From contig NZ_MJEI01000092.1 of assembly GCF_002095395.1 (NCBI RefSeq), positions 35,939-99,938 on the forward strand: DNA of 64,000 nucleotides, given 5' to 3'. Under the pieces are notes generated by a model that saw only the letters and a list, made by a program, of their open reading frames with translations, had not been told where the DNA came from and did not search any database. Source of the DNA: Williamsia sp. 1135 (lineage in GTDB: Bacteria > Actinomycetota > Actinomycetes > Mycobacteriales > Mycobacteriaceae). Of the stretch, positions 37,096 to 45,993 are shown one piece after another. Each line of letters starts with the position of its first letter. The stretch's first letter is position 1. The position numbers were made by a program, and so were the translations under genes.

Positions 37096-37520
37096 CTGGC
37101 ACCCCCGGACGCCGCGACCCCGCCCTCTCCTGCCGCCGGGCCGCCGACGTGGCGACTGGCCTCCAGTCGGTCTTTCACCTCGAACGACATCGCACGACCG
37201 GCAACACGCCGACGATGATTGATCTTGCCGACCTCGGTCATCAGCGCGCGGGGCTCGGTGGGCAACTGCGACGTCGGTTCCGCGTGCAAGAAGTAATGGA
37301 GCACGAACCCATCGAGCACCGGTTCCAGCCAGAGTTCGGTGGTTCCGTTCAGCGGGCCACTCACCTTCCAGCGCACCCCCTGCTCGGCTCGATCCTCGAC
37401 TACGGTCAACTGCAGGTCCGGCCACCAGCGACGCCAGTTCGCGCGGTCGGAGATCAGCTCCGTCGCCGATTCTGCGGGCGCCGCGATGAACGTCTGGTCG
37501 GCAACCTGAATTCTGGTCAC
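37092..37520 (-). CDS. Conserved hypothetical, SRPBCC-like (Rv2186c position)
   Basis: A 142-residue protein from the GTG at 37520. The sequence resembles a second START-like fold: IAAPAESATELISDRANWRRWWPDL, then VRWKVSGPLNGTTELWLEP and FVLHYFLHAEP, ending in a helix with INHRRRVAGRAMSFEVKDRLE and a Gly/Ala tail. It is coupled to the Rv2185c-like gene by a four-base overlap. The fadD15 gene that lies next in M. tuberculosis is missing here. Confidence 0.72.
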   Translation of the reverse strand: MTRIQVADQTFIAAPAESATELISDRANWRRWWPDLQLTVVEDRAEQGVRWKVSGPLNGTTELWLEPVLDGFVLHYFLHAEPTSQLPTEPRALMTEVGKINHRRRVAGRAMSFEVKDRLEASRHVGGPAAGEGGVAASGGAR

Positions 37521-37587
37521 CGCATTAGCTTCACATATCGACCCGGCACGCCCATCACAAACCCTTACTTGTTCCGGTATCCCGAGA

Positions 37588-38712
37588 TCACAGCAGCTGT
37601 GCGAGACGTGACGACATGTGTTCCCATCGCCACCGCGACTGCACCCACTCGCGGCCTGCCCGCCCCATCGATTCGGCAAGCTCGCGATTGCAGAGAATGG
37701 TCGTGAGCGCCTCGACCAGTCCAGGAAGCGACCGGCCGTCGACCACCAGTCCGGTCTCACCCGGTCGAACGGTCTCCGGTGCCCCGCCCGAGTCACCGGC
37801 GATCACCGGTATCCCCGTCGAGGACGCCTCCAGGTAGACGATGCCGAGCCCCTCGACGTCGAGCCCACGACCGCGGGTCCTGGCCGGCATCGCGAACACG
37901 TCGGCGATGTTGTGGTACCCGGCGAGTTCGTCGGCAGGTACAGATCCGGTGAAGACGACGTGATCGGCCACCCCGGCCGCGGCCGCGAGCTCGCGCAACC
38001 GACGCTGATCGGGCCCGCCCCCGACGATCACCAGGACTGCGCCGTCGATCTGCGCACGCACCTCGGGCAATGCCCGGATCAGCATGTCCTGGCCCTTGCG
38101 CGGAACCAATCGCGACAAACAGAGGATCGTCGGAGCCTCGCCCAGTCCGTGACGCTCCCGAAAGTGCTGTCGCGCAACTGGATCAGGCTTGAACCGGTCC
38201 ACGTCGACGCCGGGCGGCAGGTGTTCCAGTGCCGCCCGCGGGCCGAAAGCAGTAGCGAACCGGCCACGGGTGTAGGTGCTGACATAGGTGATGACGTCGG
38301 TGCCACGCCCGATCGTGCCCAGCGTCTGGCGGGCAAGCGGGAGCATCGACCAGCCCACCTCGTGTCCGTGCGTACTCGCGACGACCCGGCTCGCACCCGC
38401 CCGGCGCACGGTTCCCGCCAGGGTCGCGAGCGGAGCCGCCGCACCGAACCAGACGGTGTCCACCTGGTGTGCGCGAACGAGTTCGGCTGCCCGGTGGGCG
38501 ACGATCGGTGTCGGCAGCATCAGCGTGGTGGGGTGCCGGACGACCTCATAGGGCTGTTCCTTGTCGAAACGCACGTGGCTGTCACCACGCCACCTCGGCG
38601 CGTAGACGATGATCTCGTCGGCAGGCAGACGGTCGACCAAGTTCTGCAGGTACGACTGGATGCCGCCCTGCCGGGGCGGAAAGTCGTTGGTGACCAACAG
38701 CGTCCGATGCAT
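37588..38712 (-). CDS. pimB: GDP-mannose-dependent mannosyltransferase PimB'
   Basis: A 374-residue GT4 (GT-B fold) enzyme that adds the second mannose to phosphatidylinositol mannoside on the inner face of the membrane. The N-terminal TNDFPPRQGGIQSYLQNL contains the glycine loop. The C-terminal half has LSRLVPRKGQDMLI, VVGGGPDQRRL and the EGLGIVYLEA (E-x7-E) donor motif. Its counterpart is Rv2188c. The upstream gap to the peptidase-MA gene is 18 bases. Confidence 0.9.
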   Translation of the reverse strand: MHRTLLVTNDFPPRQGGIQSYLQNLVDRLPADEIIVYAPRWRGDSHVRFDKEQPYEVVRHPTTLMLPTPIVAHRAAELVRAHQVDTVWFGAAAPLATLAGTVRRAGASRVVASTHGHEVGWSMLPLARQTLGTIGRGTDVITYVSTYTRGRFATAFGPRAALEHLPPGVDVDRFKPDPVARQHFRERHGLGEAPTILCLSRLVPRKGQDMLIRALPEVRAQIDGAVLVIVGGGPDQRRLRELAAAAGVADHVVFTGSVPADELAGYHNIADVFAMPARTRGRGLDVEGLGIVYLEASSTGIPVIAGDSGGAPETVRPGETGLVVDGRSLPGLVEALTTILCNRELAESMGRAGREWVQSRWRWEHMSSRLAQLL

Positions 38713-38730
38713 TGGCCCACCGTAGCTGCG

Positions 38731-40134
38731 TCAGACCTGCTGACCGAGCCAGGCGCGCCACCGGTTGACCAGTTCATCGCGCGAGACGTCGAGCACGATC
38801 TGGGCCGCGGTGTTCTGCGCGGTGACCACGAGAGCCGGATCGCTCGGCTGGTCGGCACCGGCCAGTGCCACATAGAAACGCTTGAGTTTGTCGTCACCGT
38901 AGGTCTCGGCGATGAACGCCGCGACCGACCAGGCGGACTGGTACGCGAGCGCGGCATCGGGATTGCTCGGTGCGAAGTTCGCATCGGCCGGGAGATCGGC
39001 GGGCGGACCGTTCGCGGCGATCTCCGCGGCCAGCGCGGGGGCGGCCTGCTCGAGCCGCGCGTAGGTCCCACGCCTGCCCACGTACTCGGCAACGCCCTCG
39101 GTGACCCACACCGGAGCTGCCACTGCGGTGACGGTCCGTGCGGCGACGTGGAACAGCTCGTGCCGCAACACGACGGCAAGAGTGTTCGGATCAAGCTCGG
39201 CCGCTTGCGGAGCGAACACGACACGTTGACCCAGCGCGGTCGGTCCCGCGGGATCGATGGAGCTGAAGATGGTCACGGCGGCGGCAGCATCGGCATCCGC
39301 CTGGCTCGAGCCGGTGATGGACGCGAACTCCTCGTCGGAGCCCGCGACGATGACGCCGGCGCCCTGGGCCCACCTCGTACCCCAGAAGCCTGTCACCGAC
39401 TCGGTGGCCGCGGGCAGCTGTTTCGCCAGCGCGTCGGTCAACGGTGAGGTGCCGTTGGTCAGCACCAGCGAGTCCCCCGGCGGAGTGCTCACCGGCCTGG
39501 CAGCAGGCTCCTCGTATTGCCAGACCTGGCCCGCCGGAGCTGCCTCACCGAACTCCGGCCCGGAGTCGGCAACGATCTTCCAACCGTCGGGATACCTGGC
39601 CATCACCATCGGTACCTCGAGCACCACAGGAGCGCTGTCGATGCCCTCGTAGGCGTATCGCAACTGCACCGGCGCCACCCACGAGTCGCTACTGCCCTGG
39701 GCGTCGAGTCGAGCCTGCAACTCGGCGGGCACCAGTCGTTCGGGGCCACGCGTGCTGGACAAGCGATATTCGAAGGTGGAAATCGGCAGACTACCGATTC
39801 CCTCTGCGGATCGTCGGGTGCGATCCCGCACGATCTCCGTTGCCGATTGGTCCAGCGCTGTGGCCGCTGTCGCCGCATCACCGTCGCGCAGAGCGGCACT
39901 GTAGTCCGCGAGAACTTGCGAAACCCCCAGGGTGCGGGCCTCTTCAAATGGATTCTGTGGACGCTGCGCGCTCTCTCGCGTCTGTGTACCGCTGTCTGCG
40001 CCGGAGTCCGTCAGTGTGACCGTGAGAGTGACTGCGAACGCCACGATGACGGCGATCGCCACGGCGACCCACGCCACCCGGCGACCGCGGCGGGCACCGC
40101 CCTGCTCATTCTCTGGCGTAGAAGGTTCTCGCAC
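38731..40134 (-). CDS. Membrane-anchored peptidase-MA-like (gluzincin) protein
   Basis: A 467-residue protein from the GTG at 40134. A short basic cytoplasmic N-terminus precedes one transmembrane helix (~21-44), placing the rest outside. The extracellular part has an NTF2/lumazine-like region followed by a zinc-peptidase-like segment with RHELFHVAAR (HExxH) and, 22 residues later, WVTEGVAEYV, which supplies a third Glu ligand. That layout fits the peptidase MA/gluzincin family. Its start is eight bases from the stop of the NlpC/P60 gene, so the two are probably co-expressed. The substrate is unknown; a cell-wall role is inferred from context. Confidence 0.75.
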   Translation of the reverse strand: MREPSTPENEQGGARRGRRVAWVAVAIAVIVAFAVTLTVTLTDSGADSGTQTRESAQRPQNPFEEARTLGVSQVLADYSAALRDGDAATAATALDQSATEIVRDRTRRSAEGIGSLPISTFEYRLSSTRGPERLVPAELQARLDAQGSSDSWVAPVQLRYAYEGIDSAPVVLEVPMVMARYPDGWKIVADSGPEFGEAAPAGQVWQYEEPAARPVSTPPGDSLVLTNGTSPLTDALAKQLPAATESVTGFWGTRWAQGAGVIVAGSDEEFASITGSSQADADAAAAVTIFSSIDPAGPTALGQRVVFAPQAAELDPNTLAVVLRHELFHVAARTVTAVAAPVWVTEGVAEYVGRRGTYARLEQAAPALAAEIAANGPPADLPADANFAPSNPDAALAYQSAWSVAAFIAETYGDDKLKRFYVALAGADQPSDPALVVTAQNTAAQIVLDVSRDELVNRWRAWLGQQV

Positions 40135-40142
40135 CGTGGGTT

Positions 40143-41186
40143 TCAGTACCGGCGGGCCGAGTTGAACGGGCCGGCACCGTCGACTGATTCGACCTTGACC
40201 GGAACACCGAAGGTGGAGGCATGGATGACGTATCCGTTGCCGACGTACATACCGACGTGCGTGGCGTCGGGGTAGTAGATGATCAGGTCGCCGGGGCGCA
40301 TGTCGTTCCGGTCGACGGCGGTACCGCCCGCAAGCTGGGCCTGGCTCGACCGCGGCAGGGTCTTGCCCGCCTGCTTGTACGCCCAGACCATCAGACCTGA
40401 GCAGTCGAACTGGTCCGGTCCGGTGGCACCCCACACGTACGGATCACCGATCCGGGTGAGAGCGGCCCGCACTGCGATGACCTCGGGCGCAGTGCCCTTG
40501 GGAAGCATCGCGGCGTTGAACTCGATCTTGGGGCCCGCGAGCTCGGCGAGTTGTTTGCCGGTGAGGGCCTCGTACATCGCCCTGATCTCGGTGGCCTTGA
40601 AGACCCGCTCACTCTGTTTGGCCTGCAGATCGGCGCTGGTCTTTTCTGCGGTTGCGACAGCCGCTTCCGCCTTCGCCTTGGTGTCGTCGGCCAGTTTCTT
40701 GGCCGACTCGGCCTTCTCGTTCGCGAGTGTGAATTTGCGGACGTCGTCAACGGTCTGACGGGACACCATCTCCAGCCCGGACATCTGATCGAGCAGGGAT
40801 TGTGGTGAGTCACTGACGAGTACGGCGTACAACCGGTTGACCCGGGCGCCTTTGTAACTGGCACTGACCAGGGCGTCGACCGCGCCCTGCAGCCCTTCTG
40901 CCTGCTTCTTCAAATCCGCGAGGGTCTGGTCTGCGGCGGTGGCCTCTGTCGTGGCCGCGGCGACCGCTTCACGCTGCTTGGTCAGCTCGATCGTCGTGCT
41001 GTGAATGGCTTCGGTGGCCTGCTCGGCCTCGCGACCGAGCGACTTGTACTCGGTCAGCATGTCGTCCGGGCTCCGCGGACCGGGTTCGGCACCCGCCGGG
41101 ACGCCTGCCCCCAGGGCAACCGCCAGCGCCAGCACAACTGCGGCGATCACTGTCCGCATCACGGCGACATATCGCTCATGCACCAC
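40143..41186 (-). CDS. NlpC/P60 peptidoglycan endopeptidase with coiled coil (RipC-like, Rv2190c)
   Basis: A 347-residue secreted hydrolase. The GTG at 41186 has AAGGAG upstream; an ATG at 41159 gives a classic signal peptide start (MRTVIAAVVLALAVALGAG). After the signal peptide, about 180 residues form a long coiled coil rich in Ala, Lys and Glu. The C-terminal NlpC/P60 domain has the catalytic Cys in DQFDCSGLMVWAY and the His in ATHVGMYVGNGYVIHAS. In M. tuberculosis this class (RipC) is activated through FtsEX. It should cleave within the stem peptide. Confidence 0.9.
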   Translation of the reverse strand: MVHERYVAVMRTVIAAVVLALAVALGAGVPAGAEPGPRSPDDMLTEYKSLGREAEQATEAIHSTTIELTKQREAVAAATTEATAADQTLADLKKQAEGLQGAVDALVSASYKGARVNRLYAVLVSDSPQSLLDQMSGLEMVSRQTVDDVRKFTLANEKAESAKKLADDTKAKAEAAVATAEKTSADLQAKQSERVFKATEIRAMYEALTGKQLAELAGPKIEFNAAMLPKGTAPEVIAVRAALTRIGDPYVWGATGPDQFDCSGLMVWAYKQAGKTLPRSSQAQLAGGTAVDRNDMRPGDLIIYYPDATHVGMYVGNGYVIHASTFGVPVKVESVDGAGPFNSARRY

Positions 41187-41334
41187 GACGATGTAACTCC
41201 TTAATACCTGCAGCGGGCCCGCTCGCGCGGCCCGTGACACTTCAGCACCCACCCCAACCCGGCCAGGCTACACAGCGTTCCACGGCGGCGACGCCGCTAT
41301 CGGCGCACCCCCTCCCGAGGGTCCGGCCCGGAAG

Positions 41335-41378
41335 CCACTTGGGCGGGTCCGCTGTGATCAGCGATCCCGCCCAAGTGG
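41335..41378 (-). terminator. Hairpin terminator after the NlpC/P60 gene at 41399
   Basis: A perfect 13-bp inverted repeat (41335-41347 and 41366-41378) with an 18-base loop lies 20 bases past the stop of the minus-strand gene ending at 41399. There is no T-run, so it may be factor-dependent. It should separate the riboswitch-controlled transcript from the downstream ripC-like operon. Confidence 0.65.
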
Positions 41379-41398
41379 CCGTATTCAATTGTTGTCGC

Positions 41399-41977
41399 TC
41401 AGTAGCGACGAATGTCGAGGACCGACTGGTCGTTCAGACCCATCTTCGCCACGGGCACACCCTCGGTCGAGGAATGCACGACCTGGCCGCCGCCGATGTA
41501 GATGCCTGCGTGTCCGCCGCCGTTGTAGATGACGACGTCGCCGGGCTGGGCGTCGGCAGCGCTCACGCTGGTGCCGCCACCGAGCTGGCCGTAGCTGTCA
41601 CGCGGGATGTTCTGTCCGGCCTGCTGATGCGACCAGTAGACGAGGCCAGAGCAGTCGAAGGCGTCCGGGCCTGCTGCGCCGTAGACGTACGGCGAACCGA
41701 TCTTGCTCACGGCGGCGTCGGCAGCGATCTGGCCGACGGGCTTCGCCTGCGGAGCGGCGGCCTGCGGCAGGAAGCTCTGGGGCTTGAGTTCATTCGGGAT
41801 CTGACCCTCGGTCACGCCCGGGATGTCGAATGTTCCGACGCCTGGGACGGTGATCGGTGCGGCCATGGCCGGTGCAGCTGCCATACCCATTGCGCCGAGT
41901 GTGATGGAACCGGCGATCAATGCGCCACGGGCACTCTTCATGCCGCGGTTCGGCTGTTGCAAACGATGTTTCGCCAC
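41399..41977 (-). CDS. Secreted NlpC/P60 hydrolase (short, RipD-like) under c-di-AMP riboswitch
   Basis: A 192-residue secreted protein from the GTG at 41977 with AAGGAG upstream. The signal peptide ends near PAMAAPIT. A short Pro-rich linker precedes a C-terminal NlpC/P60 domain with the catalytic DAFDCSGLVYWSH, GHAGIYIGGGQVVH and the final DIRRY. The active-site residues Cys and His look intact, unlike RipD of M. tuberculosis. Expression is probably controlled by the ydaO-type riboswitch in its leader, which ties wall hydrolysis to c-di-AMP and turgor signalling. Confidence 0.9.
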   Translation of the reverse strand: MAKHRLQQPNRGMKSARGALIAGSITLGAMGMAAAPAMAAPITVPGVGTFDIPGVTEGQIPNELKPQSFLPQAAAPQAKPVGQIAADAAVSKIGSPYVYGAAGPDAFDCSGLVYWSHQQAGQNIPRDSYGQLGGGTSVSAADAQPGDVVIYNGGGHAGIYIGGGQVVHSSTEGVPVAKMGLNDQSVLDIRRY

Positions 41978-42000
41978 GAAGCGAGGTCTCCTTGTTTCTT

Positions 42001-42172
42001 CCCTGTCCGCCGACCGGGTTAGCTGTCGGATTCGGGCCGGAAGATGGCCCTACCCGTTGAACCCTGAAAACCTTTCGGCCTCAGGGTCCGGTGGGATTCA
42101 CCCCGGATGCGACTTGTGGTCGACATCAGTGGTTCCCCGGCTCACCTTGCTAGGTGATTGAGCGGCGACCTC
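42001..42172 (-). ncRNA. ydaO-yuaA (cyclic di-AMP) riboswitch
   Basis: Read on the minus strand, the leader of the NlpC/P60 gene contains the conserved ydaO strings in order: CGCTCAATCACC, GGGGAACCAC, GGGGTGAATCCCAC, then TAGGGCC, CTTCCGGCCCGAATCC and GACAGCTAACCCGGTCGGCGG. The RNA ends about 24 bases before the GTG start, just upstream of the AAGGAG site. Such riboswitches commonly precede rpf and NlpC/P60 genes in Actinobacteria and turn them off when c-di-AMP is high. The remaining part of 41978-42283 should hold its promoter. Confidence 0.93.
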
Positions 42173-42283
42173 ACGATCCTCTCCGGTTGGAGGGGACGCT
42201 TTCGTAAGGTCTCAGGAAGGTTACGAAACGCCGGTGGCCCGTGTCCACTAGGAGGACGACACAGGTGCCTGCGGCGTGTCGCC

Positions 42284-42565
42284 TCACATGGCCCACAAAT
42301 GGGCCCCTTCTTCGGGAACTAATGGGGCCTTACCTGCGTTGATCCGACGAACGTGATCGTGTGTGTCAGACTTCGACAACATGCCGGCCGCACTGAACAG
42401 TGCGGTGGCCGCCTCGATGTTGGCCTCGTCGTCAATAACGAATTCATCACAGCGAACTTCGGAGTTCTTGCTGCTCGGGACCCCGACAGGCCCCAGAAAA
42501 ACGGTCATCATGCAGTCGTCGCAGGCGATGTGTCGCCCCGGGCAGGTGCTGCAGTCCAGAAGCAT
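42284..42565 (-). CDS. Small cysteine-rich conserved protein
   Basis: A 93-residue protein with four cysteines in its first 18 residues (CSTCPGRHIACDDC) and a fifth at about residue 39, suggesting a metal site or disulfides. A DTHDHVRRINAG stretch lies near the C-terminus. No signal peptide or membrane segment is visible. It stands upstream of the c-di-AMP riboswitch on the same strand and is divergent from the nuclease gene at 42786. Similar short CxxC proteins occur in other Mycobacteriales, but I know no function. Confidence 0.7.
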   Translation of the reverse strand: MLLDCSTCPGRHIACDDCMMTVFLGPVGVPSSKNSEVRCDEFVIDDEANIEAATALFSAAGMLSKSDTHDHVRRINAGKAPLVPEEGAHLWAM

Positions 42566-42785
42566 TGTGATCTCCGTCTCATTCGGTCGCCGACCCCTCT
42601 TAGGGGGCCCTCAGGGTTTTCCCCGAGGCCGGATCGCCGACTTTTGATCCATTGCCCCGGACGCTAGCGGCACCGTCCGACAACCCTTTTCGGTCGCGTT
42701 CACCACGGTGTACGCAGTGGCCCAGATCACCGCCCCGAGCGCGCCGCGTGCGAATGTGTCAGAGCTTCGAACTAGTGTTCGTGGG

Positions 42786-44654
42786 GTGAGTGTTACCGAT
42801 GAGGCCAATGGGACTCAGCTCTCGTTCGAAGACCCCGCTCTGGGCCACCCGGATGACGAGCCGCTGTGCTCCATCACGTTCGTGGTGGTTGATCTGGAGA
42901 CCACCGGCGGGAGCTCGGCACACGATCGCATCACGGAGATAGGTGCGGTGAAGGTCCGCGGCGGCGAGGTGATCGGAGAGTTCGCCACCCTGGTGGACCC
43001 GCAGCGCGGGATTCCGCCCCATATCGTTCGGCTGACCGGGATCACCCAGGCCATGGTCTATCAGGCGCCCACGATCGAAGAGGTCCTGCCGGCTTTCCTC
43101 GAGTTCGCCAAAGATGCGGTGATAGTCGCCCACAACGCCGGTTTCGACACCGGCTTCCTGCGAGCCGCAGCCGCCGCCATGGGCCACCCCTGGCCGTTCC
43201 GCAGGGTGCTGTGCACCGTGAAGCTGGCTCGCCGCGTGCTGACCAAGGACGAAGCACCCACTGTGAAGTTGTCTGCGCTGGCCTATCTCTTCCGGGTCCA
43301 GACCCGACCGACCCATCGAGCCCTCGACGACGCCCGCGCCACCGTCGAAGTGATGCACCGCCTGTTCGAACGCGTGGGGAATCTGGGCGTCGAAACCTTT
43401 CGCGATCTCCTCGACTATCTGCCCGGGGTACCCAGGGAGACCCGAAACAAACGAGTACTGGCGGATCATCTGCCCTCCGGCCCCGGCATCTACATGTTCC
43501 GAGGCCCCTCGGACGAGGTCCTGTATGTGGGTACGGCCGTGGATCTGCGACGCCGGGTGCGCAGCTACTTCACCGGCTCGGAGAGCCGTACACGCATCAA
43601 GGAGATGGTGGCGCTGGCCACCCGGGTCGATCACGTCGAGTGCGCACACCGACTCGAGGCGGGCGTTCGCGAACTGCGATTGCTCGGCGCTCACGCGCCG
43701 CCCTACAACCGACGCTCCAAGTTCCCCCACCTCGGGTGGTGGATCTGCCTCACCGACGAGGCCTTCCCCAGGCTCAAGATCAGCCGCAGCGCGTCCACCG
43801 TCGCCCTGGGCCCCTTCCGTTCAAGGGCCGTCGCCTACGACGTCGCCGACCTCATCGCCGAGTCCTGTGGCCTCCGGACCTGCCGCGCAGCCCTGAAGGC
43901 CACCGGCCGTCACACGTGCGAGGTGGGCCCGGACGGACGCAGACTGGTCGGCGGATGTCACGGTGCGACACCGACGCCGTTGTCGGCGCTGCAGTACTCC
44001 TCCCGCGCCGAGATCACGGCCGGCTTGCTCACCGGACGGACCGACACCCCCGTTCGCGCGGCCATCGATCGCCTCATGGCCCTGTCGGACGCGGAACTCT
44101 TCGAGAACGCAGCTCGGTTGCGTGACCGACTCGACCAGTTGGTGGGGCAACTCGAACGGTGTCAACGACTGGCTGCCCTCGCGCGGATCTCCGAACTGGT
44201 GGCGGCGGGTCCGGACGGCAGCGGCGGCTGGGAGCTCGCCGTGATCCGACACGGCCGCCTGGCCAGTGCGGGTGTCGCAGCTCGCGGGGTCCCGCCGATG
44301 CCCGTCGTCGCCGCACTCGCGGCGGCTGCCGAGACCGTGCTCCCCGACCCCGGCCCGCTCCACGGCGCGCCGCACGAGGAGGTCGCTCTGATCTATCGCT
44401 GGCTGACCACACCCGGAGTCAGGATAGTTTGCGCCACAAGCGGTTTGAGCCTTCCGCTACATGGCGGCGCCCGCTGGACCCAGTGGCGGGACATGGCCGG
44501 CTCGGCCCATCGAACCCTGCGGGAGACCGCCGAACACGATTCCCCCGGTCGAAGGAGCTCTACAGCACCCGCGCCCGTGCCCGTCCTCTCGCACCGCGGC
44601 GGGGCCGCCGGCCCCCGCACACCGGCATCTCGCGGCACTAGTCTGGACGCATGA
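42786..44654 (+). CDS. DEDDh exonuclease fused to GIY-YIG (UvrC-N-like) domain, Rv2191-like
   Basis: A 622-residue two-domain nuclease from the GTG at 42786; open frame upstream to 42708 is less likely coding. Residues ~30-215 form a DnaQ-like 3'-5' exonuclease (VVVDLETTGG, VAHNAGFDTGFL, HRALDDARATVEVM). From ~235 a GIY-YIG domain follows (GPGIYMFRG, LYVGTAVDLRRRVRSYF), then a UvrC-like middle region with PPYNRRSKFP. The UvrB-binding and endonuclease-V-like halves of UvrC appear absent or replaced. It is related to Cho and epsilon/UvrC fusions, suggesting a DNA-repair role. Confidence 0.88.
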   Translation: MSVTDEANGTQLSFEDPALGHPDDEPLCSITFVVVDLETTGGSSAHDRITEIGAVKVRGGEVIGEFATLVDPQRGIPPHIVRLTGITQAMVYQAPTIEEVLPAFLEFAKDAVIVAHNAGFDTGFLRAAAAAMGHPWPFRRVLCTVKLARRVLTKDEAPTVKLSALAYLFRVQTRPTHRALDDARATVEVMHRLFERVGNLGVETFRDLLDYLPGVPRETRNKRVLADHLPSGPGIYMFRGPSDEVLYVGTAVDLRRRVRSYFTGSESRTRIKEMVALATRVDHVECAHRLEAGVRELRLLGAHAPPYNRRSKFPHLGWWICLTDEAFPRLKISRSASTVALGPFRSRAVAYDVADLIAESCGLRTCRAALKATGRHTCEVGPDGRRLVGGCHGATPTPLSALQYSSRAEITAGLLTGRTDTPVRAAIDRLMALSDAELFENAARLRDRLDQLVGQLERCQRLAALARISELVAAGPDGSGGWELAVIRHGRLASAGVAARGVPPMPVVAALAAAAETVLPDPGPLHGAPHEEVALIYRWLTTPGVRIVCATSGLSLPLHGGARWTQWRDMAGSAHRTLRETAEHDSPGRRSSTAPAPVPVLSHRGGAAGPRTPASRGTSLDA

Positions 44655-44926
44655 TTACCGCGATCGTCCTGATCCAGACCGATGTTCACCAGATCCCGGA
44701 GACCGCGCAGGCGGTTGCCGACATCGCCGGGGTCACCGAGGTGTTCTCGTGCGCGGGTGACGTCGACCTCATCGCCAAGATCCGGGTCCGCGAACACAGC
44801 GACATCGCCGACGTCGTCACCGCGGGCATCAACCGGTTGCCCGGTGTCAAGCACACCGCGACGCACATCGCCTTCAAGAGCTATTCGAGCGCCGACATCG
44901 ACGCGGGTTTCTCGATCGGCGAATAG
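44651..44926 (+). CDS. Stand-alone Lrp/AsnC ligand-binding (RAM) domain protein
   Basis: A 91-residue protein that is essentially one RAM domain (ITAIVLIQTDVHQIPETAQAV ... GVTEVFSCAGDVDLIAKIRV), without the helix-turn-helix found in full Lrp regulators. Such domains bind amino acids and form oligomeric rings. The ATG overlaps the stop of the nuclease gene. It converges with trpD, four bases apart, so a link to aromatic amino acids is possible but unproven. M. tuberculosis has no obvious equivalent in exactly this place. Confidence 0.85.
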   Translation: MITAIVLIQTDVHQIPETAQAVADIAGVTEVFSCAGDVDLIAKIRVREHSDIADVVTAGINRLPGVKHTATHIAFKSYSSADIDAGFSIGE

Positions 44927-44930
44927 ACCT

Positions 44931-45983
44931 CTACAGAGAGTTGCTCAGCCGCACCCAGTCGGCCAGCAGTGCCGTTGCGGCACCCGAATCGATGGCTGCG
45001 GCCGCCACGGCCAGCTGCTCCCGCAGTTGTTTGTGGAGATCGATGTCGGGGCGAGGCCGGTAAGCAGTCAATGCCCCAGCCGCGTTGAGCAATACAGCGT
45101 CGCGAACCGGACCGGTCATCCCGAAGAACAGCTCGTGGGCGACCCGGGCGTTGTATTCGGCATCGGCACCCTGCAGGGCCGACAGTTCGACGCGGGCCAG
45201 CCCGATCGTGGTCGGGTCGACCACCTGCCTGCGTACGGTGCCTCCCGCGACCTGCCACACCGTCGACGTCGCAGTCGTGGTCAGTTCATCGAGACCGTCG
45301 TCACCGCGCACCACGAGCACCGAGTGCCCGCGCTCGGCGAAGATCTGCGCGAGGACCGGCGCGAGGTCCGCAAATGCGCATCCGACCAACCCGCTACTGG
45401 GCTGAGCCGGGTTCGTCAGCGGCCCGAGCATGTTGAAGACGGTAGGGATACCGATCTCCTTGCGGGCTGCAGCGGTGAAGCGCAGAGCGGGGTGAAAGAC
45501 CGGCGCGAAGCAGAACCCGATACCGAGCTGCTCGACGCACCGGGCGACACCGTCGGCGGTGAGGGAGATCTTGACGCCCAGGGCCTCGAGGACGTCGGCG
45601 CCGCCACTCTTGGAGGACGCCGCGCGGTTCCCGTGTTTGACGACGGGCACCCCGGCCGCTGCCACCACGACAGCAGTCATGGTGGAGATGTTCACGGTGT
45701 TGGATCGGTCCCCGCCCGTCCCGACGATGTCGATGCAAGGAACCGAGGTCGGTACGACGGTGGAGTGACTGAGCATTCCCGCCGCCAGACCACGCAGTTC
45801 CGCGGATACCGGGCCCTTGATCTTCAGTGCCACCCCGAATGCCGCGATCTGGGCCGAGGTGGCGCTGTCGGACATGATCTCGTTCATCGCCCACTCCGCA
45901 TCGGCAACGTCGAGATCACTGCCGGCGCAGAGGGCACCGAGTATCAATGGCCACGTGCGGGCCTGCGCATCGGAATGGGTCAC
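44931..45983 (-). CDS. trpD: Anthranilate phosphoribosyltransferase TrpD
   Basis: A 350-residue enzyme that transfers phosphoribose from PRPP to anthranilate in tryptophan synthesis. The start is the GTG at 45983. It has the PRPP motif GTGGDRSNTVNIST, then KHGNRAASSKSGGADVLEALG and FNMLGPLTNPAQP. It stands alone, away from other trp genes, as Rv2192c does in M. tuberculosis. Confidence 0.95.
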   Translation of the reverse strand: MTHSDAQARTWPLILGALCAGSDLDVADAEWAMNEIMSDSATSAQIAAFGVALKIKGPVSAELRGLAAGMLSHSTVVPTSVPCIDIVGTGGDRSNTVNISTMTAVVVAAAGVPVVKHGNRAASSKSGGADVLEALGVKISLTADGVARCVEQLGIGFCFAPVFHPALRFTAAARKEIGIPTVFNMLGPLTNPAQPSSGLVGCAFADLAPVLAQIFAERGHSVLVVRGDDGLDELTTTATSTVWQVAGGTVRRQVVDPTTIGLARVELSALQGADAEYNARVAHELFFGMTGPVRDAVLLNAAGALTAYRPRPDIDLHKQLREQLAVAAAAIDSGAATALLADWVRLSNSL

Positions 45984-45993
45984 GGCCCAGAGC

